Assembly: GCF_009928525.1 (NCBI RefSeq)
Contig: NZ_JAABOK010000022.1
Location: 37,899-101,898, forward strand
DNA length: 64,000 bases
Direction of reading: 5' to 3'
Source of the DNA: Chitinophaga solisilvae
GTDB taxonomy: Bacteria; Bacteroidota; Bacteroidia; Chitinophagales; Chitinophagaceae
In this document: positions 27,246-35,976 of the stretch, one piece after another
How positions within the stretch are numbered: the stretch's first letter is position 1
Layout of the letters: each line of letters opens with the position of its first letter
The notes under the pieces: model-generated
The model's input: only the letters and a program-made list of their open reading frames with translations
Databases searched by the model: none
What the model was told of the DNA's origin: nothing
Position numbers and translations under genes: made by a program

Positions 27246-28019
27246 TCAGAGTATAGCTGCAAAAGTACGTTGCGTGTTGATATCCTGCGTCAGGCGGTCA
27301 ATTTCCGCATATACCTTACCGAAGAGAAAACCGCCCATACTGGCGCGTTTCACACCCAGCTCCGCTAACGTGCGGAAGTCAGGTAAACCGGGAATACACA
27401 TCACATTCAGCGGCAACGGCGTCAGGCGGACCATGGCAGCAATATCTGCCACTTCCTGTATGCAGGGAAGGAAAATACCATCTGCTCCGGTAGTATTATA
27501 CAGTTGCAGCCTGCGCGCTGTCTCCGCCTGTTTATCCGGTACATTGAGCAGGAAGGTATCACAGCGGATATTGATAAACAATGCCAGTTTTTCGGCCTGC
27601 AGCTGCTGCCTGACATAAGCTATCCTTTCTGCAAAAACGGCCGCATCCTGCAAACTGCGTCCGGTAGCGGAAATCAGGGAGTCTTCTATATTGATGCCGG
27701 CAACGCCTGCCAGCACCAGTTTCCGGATGTTGGCATAAACGGCTTCGTTGGTTTTACCATAGCCCATTTCCAGGTCCACTGTTAAGGGCACACGTAATAC
27801 AGCCAGTATTCTTCTGATAACAAAGTGATAATCTTCAAAAGACATATCCTCCCCGTCCTGAAAGCCAAGGCTGGAAGCGACAGCATGACTGGAAGTAGCG
27901 ATTGCCGGAAACCCTTTATCCTGCAATATCCTGGCGCTATGCGGGTCCCAGCAGTTAGGTAATACCAGCAACGGTTTATTTTCATGTAATGTTTTGAATT
28001 GCTGAAATGCGGTAGCCAT
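27246..28019 (-). CDS. Isocitrate lyase/PEP mutase family protein
   Basis: 257 aa from ATG 28019. TIM barrel of the PEP mutase/ICL superfamily: LVLPNCWDPHSARILQ, TVDLEMGYG (Mg-binding acidic residues) and INIEDSLI. The KKCGH-type catalytic loop of isocitrate lyase is absent. Relatives include carboxyvinyl-carboxyphosphonate mutase, oxaloacetate hydrolase and methylisocitrate lyase, so the reaction is unresolved. An upstream in-frame start at 28049 falls inside the -7 promoter element and is rejected. First gene of a two-gene operon with the alkyltransferase. Confidence 0.88.
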   Translation of the reverse strand: MATAFQQFKTLHENKPLLVLPNCWDPHSARILQDKGFPAIATSSHAVASSLGFQDGEDMSFEDYHFVIRRILAVLRVPLTVDLEMGYGKTNEAVYANIRKLVLAGVAGINIEDSLISATGRSLQDAAVFAERIAYVRQQLQAEKLALFINIRCDTFLLNVPDKQAETARRLQLYNTTGADGIFLPCIQEVADIAAMVRLTPLPLNVMCIPGLPDFRTLAELGVKRASMGGFLFGKVYAEIDRLTQDINTQRTFAAIL

Positions 28020-28046
28020 ATCTATAATTTTTTTTGTCTGATACAA

Positions 28047-28054
28047 CAAAGGTA
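28047..28054 (-). promoter_or_regulatory. Bacteroidota -7 element for the PEP-mutase/alkyltransferase operon
   Basis: TACCTTTG on the minus strand, a full match to TAnnTTTG, 27 bp upstream of ATG 28019. It gives a leader of about 20 nt and decides the start codon. Confidence 0.55.
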
Positions 28055-28310
28055 AAATGGCTGATAATCTTCAAATTGTACAAAACGGAACAACTTTTCA
28101 AAAAGAAGGAATGCGGATATGCTGCAGTAAATAAAAAGCAATCTATTTATTACTTAAATTTAAAAAGCGATCACAAGACAATTTATTGAAGACCTGCTGA
28201 TGCCAACAAGATGCGATTCCTGTATGATGCCTTCTTTCCGGTAGCGCTGTGATCCTGATCCACGTTAGTTTTTGATGTTGTGCTTTCCTTTCATTTTAAA
28301 AACATATATC

Positions 28311-28514
28311 ATGAAAAAACCCTTCATTTATTTCAGCCTTGCCGTTATGGCATTTACCTGTCTTATTTCAGGCTTTACTAACGGTAAACCCTGCGCCGAC
28401 GATCACCATGGCCTCCGCGGCAAATGCAGGTACTATGTTGTGAACGGGCAAAACATCTATTACTGCGGTACTGCAGTTGATCTGAATACAGATTGTACCT
28501 ATTACGTTCAATAG
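28311..28514 (+). CDS. Small secreted cysteine-rich peptide
   Basis: 67 aa from ATG 28311. Residues 1-~22 (MKKPFIYFSLAVMAFTCLIS) are a signal peptide. The mature ~43 residues have four cysteines (KPCADD, GKCRYY, YYCGTA, DCTYY), consistent with two disulphides, and are rich in Tyr. No family is recognised. The position, directly upstream of a DUF4221 lipoprotein gene and a CxxC lipoprotein gene in the same direction, recalls the small NVEALA-type peptides that precede beta-propeller proteins in Bacteroides, but the NVEALA motif is not present. Confidence 0.7.
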   Translation: MKKPFIYFSLAVMAFTCLISGFTNGKPCADDHHGLRGKCRYYVVNGQNIYYCGTAVDLNTDCTYYVQ

Positions 28515-28562
28515 CAGCAACAGGGCGAAAGCCCTGTTTATTTTTCCATTACGCACCAATTT

Positions 28563-29711
28563 ATGACTATCAGCAAAATATACGGGCGCATCTTCTGTTG
28601 CGCCATGGCAGCTATTTTCTGCGCCTGCCAGGAAGGAAAAATCAGGACATGGTCCAACTGCAATCAACCGGGTGACAGCCTTGCGCTGCGTATTGTTTTC
28701 GGCGATACCTTACAGCTGCAGCTCGACAGCCTGATGATTCTCGGTATCACCACACCGGTGAACTATGAAGAAAAGTCACACACTTTTTATGCATACGATG
28801 AATACAACAAACGGCTGTTGTCCTGGCCGCTGCAGCAGGATTCAGCGCTGCTGACGCCGGATACCATCTACAAACTGAATATCCGGCAGAAAATCAGCTG
28901 GTTCAGTGTTTTATCGCCGGACAGCCTCGCACTCTATTGTTACGGACCGGGGCAACTTTATTTTTACTCTCATCGTAACAAAGGAGTGGTAAGGAAACTG
29001 GATTTCAGTGCAGCCGGCGCAGCCGCCAAACCATACGCCAGCGGCGGTGCTCCGGTATATATCACCGACTCGCTCATCACCGGCTTTGGTTTTCTCATGG
29101 GAGAAATTGCCGGCGAAAAACCGGAAGGCCGCACCATCTGCAGCGCTGTTCATCTGCCAGACGGGAAAGCCAGTCATCATGTGCCCTATTCTGCCGTGTA
29201 TACAGACCATAACTGGGGTGGCGCACATCTGAGAACGGTATTTGCTGCCCGGCAGGACCATACCGGGGATTTCATCATCAGCTTACCTGCCGATCATCAT
29301 GTGCAGTTCATCAACAGCCGCTGGGAGATAAAAGATGTATACGCCGGCAGCAGGAAACATGCATGCATTACCACCATGCCGTATTCCAAGAAGAACAACC
29401 GGATGATGGCAGACAACCAGGTAGCGCTGGATTATTATTTCAGCACCCCTACCTACCGCAATATTATTTACGACCGCTATCGTGAACGGTACTACCGGAT
29501 ACTGGAATGGCCGCCGGTCAATCCAAGATTGGGTAAAAAATCATGGCTTATTGCATTTGACAGCAATTTTAAATACCTGGGAGAAGCCCCGCTGCCGGAA
29601 GCGCTGGCACTGGACAACTGCTTTCTTACCAGCGAAGGATTATATATACTGAATACCGATAACAAAGATCCCAACATCGCCCAATATGTACAATGTAAAG
29701 TCGAAATTTAG
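28563..29711 (+). CDS. DUF4221-like putative beta-propeller lipoprotein
   Basis: 382 aa. The N-terminus (GRIFCCAMAAIFCACQ) is a lipoprotein-type signal with candidate lipidated Cys. The rest has repeated short beta-rich segments (HTFYAYDEYNKRLLSWPL, QLYFYSHRNKGVVRKLDF, IIYDRYRERYYRILEWP) typical of DUF4221/6-bladed beta-propeller-like Bacteroidota lipoproteins. It is probably periplasmic or surface-exposed. It starts 48 bp after the Cys-rich peptide gene, and its 3' end overlaps the next gene by 26 bp, indicating one transcript with translational coupling. Biochemical function is unknown for the family. Confidence 0.75.
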   Translation: MTISKIYGRIFCCAMAAIFCACQEGKIRTWSNCNQPGDSLALRIVFGDTLQLQLDSLMILGITTPVNYEEKSHTFYAYDEYNKRLLSWPLQQDSALLTPDTIYKLNIRQKISWFSVLSPDSLALYCYGPGQLYFYSHRNKGVVRKLDFSAAGAAAKPYASGGAPVYITDSLITGFGFLMGEIAGEKPEGRTICSAVHLPDGKASHHVPYSAVYTDHNWGGAHLRTVFAARQDHTGDFIISLPADHHVQFINSRWEIKDVYAGSRKHACITTMPYSKKNNRMMADNQVALDYYFSTPTYRNIIYDRYRERYYRILEWPPVNPRLGKKSWLIAFDSNFKYLGEAPLPEALALDNCFLTSEGLYILNTDNKDPNIAQYVQCKVEI

Positions 29712-30129
29712 CCTGTGCTGCTGGCTGATGCTGCTGGCGTGTTCCCGGCCGGACAATACGCTGGAGAAGCCTCTGCAGGCGCTGGATCCGGCCGGACCAG
29801 CGAACGGCAGCTATGTTATCATTCCGAACCAGGGTTGTGAAGGATGCATCAGTACAGCAGAATCGTTTGTAAAAAATCATATCAGCAGCACCGCTGATAT
29901 CCGGTATGTTTTCACGCGTATACAATCTGTAAAACTGCTGAAGATAAAGCTGGGCGCTACGGTCATGTACAGCAACAAAGTACTGCTGGATACCGCCAAT
30001 ACCATTCCTTACCCTGACAAACAAAAGGAAATCTATCCGATGATTGTAAGGGTAAAGAACCATAAAGTAACGGAGATCACTTACCAGAGTCCGGAGTCTG
30101 ATGGTTTTGCAGATCTGCTGAAACGATGA
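29686..30129 (+). CDS. Lipoprotein with CxxC motif
   Basis: 147 aa. The signal ends in LLACS, a clear lipobox. The mature protein has IIPNQGCEGCISTAESF, a CxxC motif in a thioredoxin-like position after a beta strand, but the protein is shorter than typical TlpA/thioredoxins and lacks a visible cis-Pro TP. It could be a degenerate or minimal redox protein, or a metal or heme ligand site. The start overlaps the end of the DUF4221 gene. It converges on the metallo-beta-lactamase gene with 5 bp between stops. Confidence 0.75.
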   Translation: MYNVKSKFSLCCWLMLLACSRPDNTLEKPLQALDPAGPANGSYVIIPNQGCEGCISTAESFVKNHISSTADIRYVFTRIQSVKLLKIKLGATVMYSNKVLLDTANTIPYPDKQKEIYPMIVRVKNHKVTEITYQSPESDGFADLLKR

Positions 30130-30134
30130 GATAG

Positions 30135-31004
30135 TTATTTCTCTGTCTTCATTTTTTTATCGTAGCTGGCCTGCAGCTCCTGCAGGGAAGCATCGTAGTC
30201 TTTTCTGCCGGAGAAGGCCGCCGGGTTATAGGCATCGCCTGGTTTGTGCTTGCTATGTAATGCAAACTGGCTGGCATGCGCGGCAAGCCATATATCAAAA
30301 GTCAGCTGTTTCATGGCCTGCAGCGTGTAGGCAAAATCCTTCGCAATTTCAGGATAAGCCTTGATAGCAGAGAATTTGCGATCAGAGATAATAGTAGGCA
30401 TATTAGCGATCAGCACATTCCACGATCTGTTTTTATCCTTTACCGTAAACTGATAGCTGCAGGAGCCTTTGGTATGGCCGGGATGGTTCAGTATCACCAG
30501 GTGCATGCCACCCAGGCTGATGGTATCCCTATCGCGCAGCAGCCGATCCGGCTTAACAGGCGCAAAGGTACTGCCATGACCGCCCAGCTCAAAATCCGAG
30601 CTACCGCCGTCTCTGACAACGGGAGCATCTTTTTCATTTATCATCAGCTGTGCGCCTGTCGCTTTTTTGATGGCCGCCATCGCTCCCATATGATCGTAAT
30701 GCGCCTGATTGGTGAGCAGTATTTTAGTATCAGCAAATTTAAATCCCAGCGCTTCGATATTTGCTTTTATCTGGCTGGCAGAAGCAGCCAGGCCGGTATT
30801 AATCAGAATATTTCCCTCCGGCGTGGTAATCAGGTAACTGGTAAGATCGGAAGTACCCACATAATACAGGTTACCTGCAATCTGAAATGGCTGATACGGC
30901 GTTGTCCATTCCTTTGGTGTACGGTCAGGTTCCTTTACCTGCTGCGCAGTTGTCTGCAGACCTGCGAAAGCCAGGCCGATTAACAATATGGCGTTTTTAC
31001 GCAT
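30135..31004 (-). CDS. Subclass B3 metallo-beta-lactamase, GOB-like
   Basis: 289 aa from ATG 31004. Signal peptide (MRKNAILLIGLAFAGLQTTAQ), so periplasmic. Zinc ligands are visible in order: NQAHYDHMG (Gln at the usual His116, then His118, Asp120, His121), LNHPGHTKGSCSY (His196) and LAAHASQFALH (His263). Gln116 is the hallmark of the GOB enzymes of Elizabethkingia. The B3 family hydrolyses penicillins, cephalosporins and carbapenems with Zn(II); activity of this protein is inferred. Start chosen because the upstream in-frame start at 31049 lies in the -7 promoter element. No mobile element adjoins it, so it looks intrinsic. Confidence 0.92.
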   Translation of the reverse strand: MRKNAILLIGLAFAGLQTTAQQVKEPDRTPKEWTTPYQPFQIAGNLYYVGTSDLTSYLITTPEGNILINTGLAASASQIKANIEALGFKFADTKILLTNQAHYDHMGAMAAIKKATGAQLMINEKDAPVVRDGGSSDFELGGHGSTFAPVKPDRLLRDRDTISLGGMHLVILNHPGHTKGSCSYQFTVKDKNRSWNVLIANMPTIISDRKFSAIKAYPEIAKDFAYTLQAMKQLTFDIWLAAHASQFALHSKHKPGDAYNPAAFSGRKDYDASLQELQASYDKKMKTEK

Positions 31005-31046
31005 ATGAGAGGGAGTATAAAAGTCAGTGAAGAAAATTATTACTTC

Positions 31047-31054
31047 CAAAGATA
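31047..31054 (-). promoter_or_regulatory. Bacteroidota -7 element for the metallo-beta-lactamase gene
   Basis: TATCTTTG on the minus strand, a full match to TAnnTTTG, 42 bp upstream of ATG 31004. Confidence 0.5.
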
Positions 31055-31090
31055 TAGCATTGCCAGATTACAGCAGATAAAAAAAAGCAC

Positions 31091-31129
31091 ATGACAGGAA
31101 AACAGGGATGGCCTGTCATACGCCATCCC
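31091..31129 (-). terminator. Overlapping alternative hairpins downstream of glsB-like gene
   Basis: Two stems compete for the same bases. GGGATGGC (31105-31112) pairs with GCCATCCC (31122-31129), and ATGACAGG (31091-31098) pairs with CCTGTCAT (31112-31119). On the minus strand a T-run lies further downstream at 31086-31081. It is probably the terminator of the small membrane protein gene. Confidence 0.45.
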
Positions 31130-31136
31130 CGCTTTA

Positions 31137-31379
31137 TCATTTCTTACCTTTCAGCAGGTGAACCAGCCAGATAAGAATCACTGATCCTATTACGGCTACC
31201 ACCAGTGAACCTACAAAGCCATTGCCTGCATGAATGCCCAGCTGCCGGAATAACCAGCCGCCCAGCCAACCGCCGACGATGCCCAGAAGAATATCTACAA
31301 TAATCCCGAAACCTTCGCCACGCATCAGTTTACCGGCCAGCCAGCCGGCAAGACCGCCAATTAATAAAGTCCACAACAT
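31137..31379 (-). CDS. GlsB/YeaQ/YmgE family small membrane protein
   Basis: 80 aa, almost entirely hydrophobic with three glycine-rich transmembrane segments (WTLLIGGLAGWLAGKLMRGEG, VDILLGIVGGWLGGWLF, FVGSLVVAVIGSVILIWLVHLL). This is the transglycosylase-associated/GlsB family of inner-membrane general-stress proteins, whose molecular role is not settled. Length is typical. Divergent from the AraC regulator gene. Confidence 0.93.
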   Translation of the reverse strand: MLWTLLIGGLAGWLAGKLMRGEGFGIIVDILLGIVGGWLGGWLFRQLGIHAGNGFVGSLVVAVIGSVILIWLVHLLKGKK

Positions 31380-31471
31380 AGAAAAAACTTTTAGTGACAG
31401 GATGAAAGTAGTAATTATTTATATATTTACGCGCTTCGTCCGTACCTGCCTTCTTCTTTTGCTCTTGTAAA

Positions 31472-32365
31472 ATGTACCTACCTTTAGAGCGGCATCACCT
31501 GCACGCCTGTATGAAAAAAATGAATAAAATACCGGTCAGACAAATACGCAGCGCTCACCAGGCAACTGATTTCCGCCAGAGATTTACCATCCGGCGGGTG
31601 GAAGATATGCTGGCAGACGGGGATATGGAACAGGAGCTGCACCGCCACAATTTTTATTATCTGCTGGCCCTGCAACAGGGAAAGGGAAATCATGAAATCG
31701 ACTTTCAGCCTTATCCGGTAGACAATCATACCATATTTCTCATGCGGCCGGGGCAGGTACACCGGTTAATACTGAAAACCGGCAGTAGCGGCTATATTGT
31801 GGGTTTCCGGGATGAATGGCAGGCAACACAGGATGCACTTGTCAGAAAGGCCGCAGCGTTTCCCCACTATCCGTTAACCGCAGACCGCTTTCAGCCACTA
31901 CAGGTTATGCTGGCCTATATCTTCCGGGAGTATACCGAGCGGCAGGAAAGGTATGGCGACGTTATCAAAGCGCATATGACAGCGGTACTCACCATGCTTA
32001 TCCGTACGCAATCCATACAGGATGCGGATAACAGCAGTATGTACCTGCAGGAAAGACTGGAAATATTTTCCTCACTGCTGGCAACACATATCAGCACACA
32101 TAAACAGGTATCAGATTATGCCGCGCTGATGCACCTTTCCGTGTACCAGCTCAACACTGTTACCAGCGCCTCGCTCGGCAAAACAGCTGCTGCCTGTATC
32201 AACGACTATATCATACTTGAAGCCCGCAGATACCTGCTGGCTACCTCCAATAAAATCAATCAGATAGCGTACGAACTGGGTTATGAAGATGTTTCCTATT
32301 TTATCCGGTTCTTCAAAAAGCACACAGGTTATTCTCCTGAAGCCTACCGGCAGCAGTTTCAGTAA
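31472..32365 (+). CDS. AraC-family transcriptional regulator with cupin-like sensor
   Basis: 297 aa from the first ATG; Met codons at 31511 and 31520 are alternative starts, and the later ones look better because the first ~13 residues have no family character. The N-terminal half (HNFYYLLALQQGKGNHEIDFQPY, FLMRPGQVHRL) is an AraC ligand-binding cupin. The C-terminal ~100 residues form the two helix-turn-helix DNA-binding domain (VYQLNTVTSASLGK, INQIAYELGYEDVSYFIRFFKKHTGYSPEAYR). Divergent from the glsB-like gene, which it might control. Ligand unknown. Confidence 0.9.
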   Translation: MYLPLERHHLHACMKKMNKIPVRQIRSAHQATDFRQRFTIRRVEDMLADGDMEQELHRHNFYYLLALQQGKGNHEIDFQPYPVDNHTIFLMRPGQVHRLILKTGSSGYIVGFRDEWQATQDALVRKAAAFPHYPLTADRFQPLQVMLAYIFREYTERQERYGDVIKAHMTAVLTMLIRTQSIQDADNSSMYLQERLEIFSSLLATHISTHKQVSDYAALMHLSVYQLNTVTSASLGKTAAACINDYIILEARRYLLATSNKINQIAYELGYEDVSYFIRFFKKHTGYSPEAYRQQFQ

Positions 32366-32371
32366 ATACGT

Positions 32372-33421
32372 TTACCGCCGGTGCTGCCACTCTTTTGCAT
32401 ACTTGTTTACATCAAAAGAAAAAGGCGCATCCGGATGTTCGCGGAGATATTCGCGGCAGGATTGCAGCTCCGCCAGTATCCACCGCTGCAGCGGCTGTTG
32501 CTTTTCGCCGGCAAACGCAGCATGGTATATTTTTTTGCCGTCCCGGCTCACGAGAAAAACGAAGCGGTCTTCCTGCTGCTGTCGCTGGTAGCCCTGTACA
32601 ACATACCAGGGATGCAGCGCCGAGGGCTTCTCTGTTATTTCAAACTGCAGGTTACCGGGATCAGCTGCATAATTCACTTTATGGATCAGCTGCAGCAGCG
32701 GCAGCTGACGGAAGTAGCTTACTATCTGTCCTTCCGCAGCGGTATAGCTGAACGGATACGGATAATATTTACCATCGTAGTAGTAATCACCCGGATGTTG
32801 CTGTGCAGACAGCGGTATTACCTTTTCTCCGTGATGAGTGATCATCCAGGTAGTACCCTGACCGGAATCGGCCGCGATGCTCCAGTGTTCACCTCCTGCT
32901 TCAAACACACGTTTCCAGGAGCCGGTGTAAACAGCGGCATAGCCGTAATTGAACGGCGTTGCAAAAGACCATTGTGCAGGAATAACTTTCCGGCCGGATT
33001 TATCAGCAAAACCTATTTTATCGTTTTCCACAAACCGTTGTAGTCCTTCCGCATAGTAATCCGGACCATTATCATAGAGCTGCGGATAATACAGGAATTT
33101 GCCTGCCCGGCTGAATGCCTCTCCCATCGGGATGGCGGGAGAATGCTTATCCTTGGCGCGCGCATCTGTATCACTGAAGATGATAACTGCTTCACGGATC
33201 GGGTGCTCCGTATCATAGGAGAACCCGGCAGCGTGCGTAGCAGGAATAATAATGCGGCCCTGCCCGTTCTTAACGCCTACGCGCGTGCTATCGGCGTTAT
33301 AGAAATAAAACAGTGCGCCGGTTTTTCCTGCTGCCGGTTGCTGTTGCGCGTTGGCTCCTGCAAATATTCCCATGCAACAAAAAAGGTATAACGATCGTCT
33401 GATATAGTGATTCATCTTCAA
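32372..33421 (-). CDS. Secreted WG-repeat protein
   Basis: 349 aa. Signal peptide (RSLYLFCCMGIFAGANAQ). A WG-like repeat is visible in the middle (NDKIGFADKSGRKVIPAQWSFATPF) with a weaker one before it (RVGVKNGQGRIIIPATH). WG repeats build beta-rich modules of unknown binding function. The start lies 50 bp downstream of the aspartoacylase-like gene in the same direction, so the two may be co-transcribed. It converges on the AraC gene. Confidence 0.78.
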   Translation of the reverse strand: MKMNHYIRRSLYLFCCMGIFAGANAQQQPAAGKTGALFYFYNADSTRVGVKNGQGRIIIPATHAAGFSYDTEHPIREAVIIFSDTDARAKDKHSPAIPMGEAFSRAGKFLYYPQLYDNGPDYYAEGLQRFVENDKIGFADKSGRKVIPAQWSFATPFNYGYAAVYTGSWKRVFEAGGEHWSIAADSGQGTTWMITHHGEKVIPLSAQQHPGDYYYDGKYYPYPFSYTAAEGQIVSYFRQLPLLQLIHKVNYAADPGNLQFEITEKPSALHPWYVVQGYQRQQQEDRFVFLVSRDGKKIYHAAFAGEKQQPLQRWILAELQSCREYLREHPDAPFSFDVNKYAKEWQHRR

Positions 33422-33470
33422 CAGTTTTCAAGCCGGAACCAATTTATGCATTCCTGCGCAATAATCCTGT

Positions 33471-34511
33471 TCACGGCCCTGGCAACACGCCGAAGCTGAA
33501 AAGTGTTTCTCCTTTGTTGACGGGAGGTGTAGCCAGCAGATAGATAATAACGCCATCCACCGGAGAGATGATGTCCTCCAGGTGCTGTCCGGTAAAACCG
33601 GTGATAAACCCCAGTTTCATTCCTTTGCGTACCAGCTCCCCGCTTTTCATGGTAGTATGTATGATACCGGTATGGTTGCTTTTAATGCTGGCGCGGGTGT
33701 TAATATACATTGGCTGATTAGCCGGCGGCGGTGTTCCCGGCAACATGCGCAGGTAACGGATTACCCGGAGCAGTGCGGTGGTGTAGACGCGGATATCCTC
33801 CTGGCTGACGTTGCCCAGCTTGCCGTATTCGATGGTGATAGCGGGGATGTTTTGCATGGCCGCTTCGCGGTTACAGTACATGCTATGCTCGCCCGGCCCC
33901 GGTTTAATATCAGCAGGCGTGATCCAGTCGAAGCCGGTGGCTGCCGCCATTTCCCCGGAGACGGCTGTCTGGCTGCCGTAGCGGTAATAGCCTGCGTATC
34001 CGTGCAGATCTTCGCTGGCATCGCCGCCGTGGTTATCAATGATGTAGTTACAGCGGGAGAAAACGGTGGTTGCTATGAAATGTGCGATACGTTCTGTGAT
34101 GGAGCCGCCGGCATTGCCGGGGAAGGAGCGGTTCAGGTTCTTTTTATCTGCCGGGTTCAGGTATACGCTTCTCCCGGAAAAGGCAGCCACATTGGCGATA
34201 TGCAGTATCAGCAAGGTGCCTGTCAGCTCCTGTGGATCGATATGTGCAGGGAGTGCCTGCAATGTCATGATGGGTGGATACTCATATCCATGGATACCTG
34301 CGATAAGACCAAGTACCGGTCCGGCCTTGCGGCCGTGTATTACAGTAAATGGCAGCAGTGCGCTGTCTCCATCCGGATTGGGCAGCTTCACTTCAAAAGA
34401 GGCGCGGGTACCGGGTTTGACGGCATGTCCGCTGAATACAAAATCCTTTACCCGTGCCAGCGCGGGTTGTATGGCCAGCAGGCAGATGAAAATAAGTCCC
34501 GGATATTTCAT
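33471..34511 (-). CDS. Secreted succinylglutamate desuccinylase/aspartoacylase-family (M14-like) protein
   Basis: 346 aa. Signal peptide (MKYPGLIFICLLAIQPALA). The zinc-hydrolase core is visible: GLIAGIHGYEYPP (HxxE zinc motif), NLNRSFPGN (Asn-Arg substrate clamp), IIDNHGGD (third ligand His) and ITIEYGKLG (catalytic Glu). The C-terminal ~90 residues (SGELVRKGMKLGFITGF, ISPVDGVIIYL) form the beta-barrel common to the family. Relatives cleave N-acyl amino acids or carboxy-terminal residues; the exact substrate is unknown. Periplasmic or secreted. Probably the first gene of a unit with the WG-repeat gene. Confidence 0.88.
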   Translation of the reverse strand: MKYPGLIFICLLAIQPALARVKDFVFSGHAVKPGTRASFEVKLPNPDGDSALLPFTVIHGRKAGPVLGLIAGIHGYEYPPIMTLQALPAHIDPQELTGTLLILHIANVAAFSGRSVYLNPADKKNLNRSFPGNAGGSITERIAHFIATTVFSRCNYIIDNHGGDASEDLHGYAGYYRYGSQTAVSGEMAAATGFDWITPADIKPGPGEHSMYCNREAAMQNIPAITIEYGKLGNVSQEDIRVYTTALLRVIRYLRMLPGTPPPANQPMYINTRASIKSNHTGIIHTTMKSGELVRKGMKLGFITGFTGQHLEDIISPVDGVIIYLLATPPVNKGETLFSFGVLPGP

Positions 34512-34707
34512 GTGTTAAACTTTTATGAGCAGTATGCAGCATAAGCGTGCGGCAGGCATTATGGCTACCGGCAGGCATTTCATCCGCATGTCATTTCCGG
34601 GATGCAAAATAATCAATAATTTTTTACATGCAACCATGTTGCAATTATTTCTCGCGGAAGATATAGAGGAGCAGTAAAAAAAAGTGGCCGGCAGTGTGTT
34701 ACGGGTA
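34512..34707. other. Intergenic region between P450 and aspartoacylase-like genes
   Basis: About 200 bp, AT-rich in the middle. No gene, strong hairpin or full promoter match seen. Confidence 0.4.
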
Positions 34708-35919
34708 TCAGGTCCGGGGTTTAAACCGGATGCGCAGGCTTTCCGGATAGCGGGTAAAAACGCCGGTCTCTTTAGGAATTTCAGGTTCAGCGAACGACAT
34801 TTCCTCCATATAGTCCAGCAGGTATTCCATGGCTACCTGCATTTCCATTTTAGCCAGCTGTACTCCCACACAGTAATGCCGTCCGAAGCCAAAGGTAGCG
34901 ATATTGGAGGCGCCGGTAAATGCTGTTCTGGGATCCAGTTCTTCGCGGAAGATATTGAACTCATCCGGGCGGTCAAACACTTTTCCATCGCGGTTGGCTG
35001 CGCCTATGAGGCAGATAACCGTTGCTTCCGCGGGGATTTCTCCGCCGGACACCTGTACCTTTTCGTTGGTAATCCTGAGCAGCATATGGGTGGGCGGGGA
35101 AAAGCGCAGCGACTCAATAATGGCCCGGTCCAGCAATGATCTGTCTTTCCGCAGCCGTTCAAACTGATCCGGATGCAGCAGCAGATTCCGGACCATATTA
35201 GCCAGGGCTTTGTCGGTGGTTTCAGCACCCGCCTGCAGCAACAGTCCGCAGAAACCTTTTATCTGGGTGCTGTCCATCCTTACACCATCCACTTCCGCAG
35301 TACATAGTACAGACAGCAGATCGTGGCCAGGCTTCGCCATCCGTTCCGCCAGCACTGCATCCAGGTAAGCCCGGAATTCATCCCTGGCAGTCAGCGCCTC
35401 CTGTAACACCGCATCATCATTACTCAGATTTGTAAACTGCCTCTGTAAAATATTATACCACCGGTGAAAGAGCAACAGGTCTTCTTCAGGCAATCCCAGC
35501 AAACCCACAATCACCTTAATCGGAAAGATGTTGGTAAACTCATCCCGCAGCTCCACTACCTCCCTGCCATTGAATCCAGACAGTAAGGCAGCCGCATAAC
35601 TACGCATAACCGGCAGCGTATTTTCCATCAGCTCCTTACCCCGGAAGGCGGGTACCACAACGTTACGCGAAGCGGAATGCTCCCTTCCGTCCATCTGTAT
35701 AATGGTTTTACCATGCAGCGGTTCCATCTGCCAGGCATAATTGCGGGAAGAAAAAGCAGGATCCTTAAACGCCTTCACAATATCCTCATGCCTGCTCAGT
35801 ACGTAACTGCCGGTAGGTTCGTGAAAGAATAGCGGCTGATGCCTGTGCATCACCTGGTAAAAATAGTAGGGATCTTCCTGGTACTCAGGAGAGAATAAAT
35901 TAATACGCATAGTATTCAT
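34708..35919 (-). CDS. Cytochrome P450
   Basis: 403 aa soluble bacterial P450 without a membrane anchor. I-helix oxygen-binding motif LLLQAGAETTDKAL; ExxR in ESLR; heme loop FGFGRHYCVG with axial Cys350. Length is normal. It would take electrons from a ferredoxin/ferredoxin reductase pair, but none is encoded nearby. Substrate unknown. Similar bacterial P450s often tailor polyketides or peptides; it stands 16 kb from the NRPS with unrelated genes between, so a link is only a possibility. The start is MNTMRINLF; Met4 is an alternative. Confidence 0.93.
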   Translation of the reverse strand: MNTMRINLFSPEYQEDPYYFYQVMHRHQPLFFHEPTGSYVLSRHEDIVKAFKDPAFSSRNYAWQMEPLHGKTIIQMDGREHSASRNVVVPAFRGKELMENTLPVMRSYAAALLSGFNGREVVELRDEFTNIFPIKVIVGLLGLPEEDLLLFHRWYNILQRQFTNLSNDDAVLQEALTARDEFRAYLDAVLAERMAKPGHDLLSVLCTAEVDGVRMDSTQIKGFCGLLLQAGAETTDKALANMVRNLLLHPDQFERLRKDRSLLDRAIIESLRFSPPTHMLLRITNEKVQVSGGEIPAEATVICLIGAANRDGKVFDRPDEFNIFREELDPRTAFTGASNIATFGFGRHYCVGVQLAKMEMQVAMEYLLDYMEEMSFAEPEIPKETGVFTRYPESLRIRFKPRT

Positions 35920-35976
35920 TTTTGGGTTACAATGAATATAGGGAAAATGAGTGCGGGGGGCAATCAGTTGGTCAGG

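Noticed and set aside
31005..31049. Upstream start of the metallo-beta-lactamase
   Set aside because: It falls in the -7 promoter element, and ATG 31004 leads straight into a signal peptide.
33582..34544. 320-aa open frame on the + strand
   Set aside because: Antisense to the aspartoacylase-like gene, whose zinc motifs are clear.
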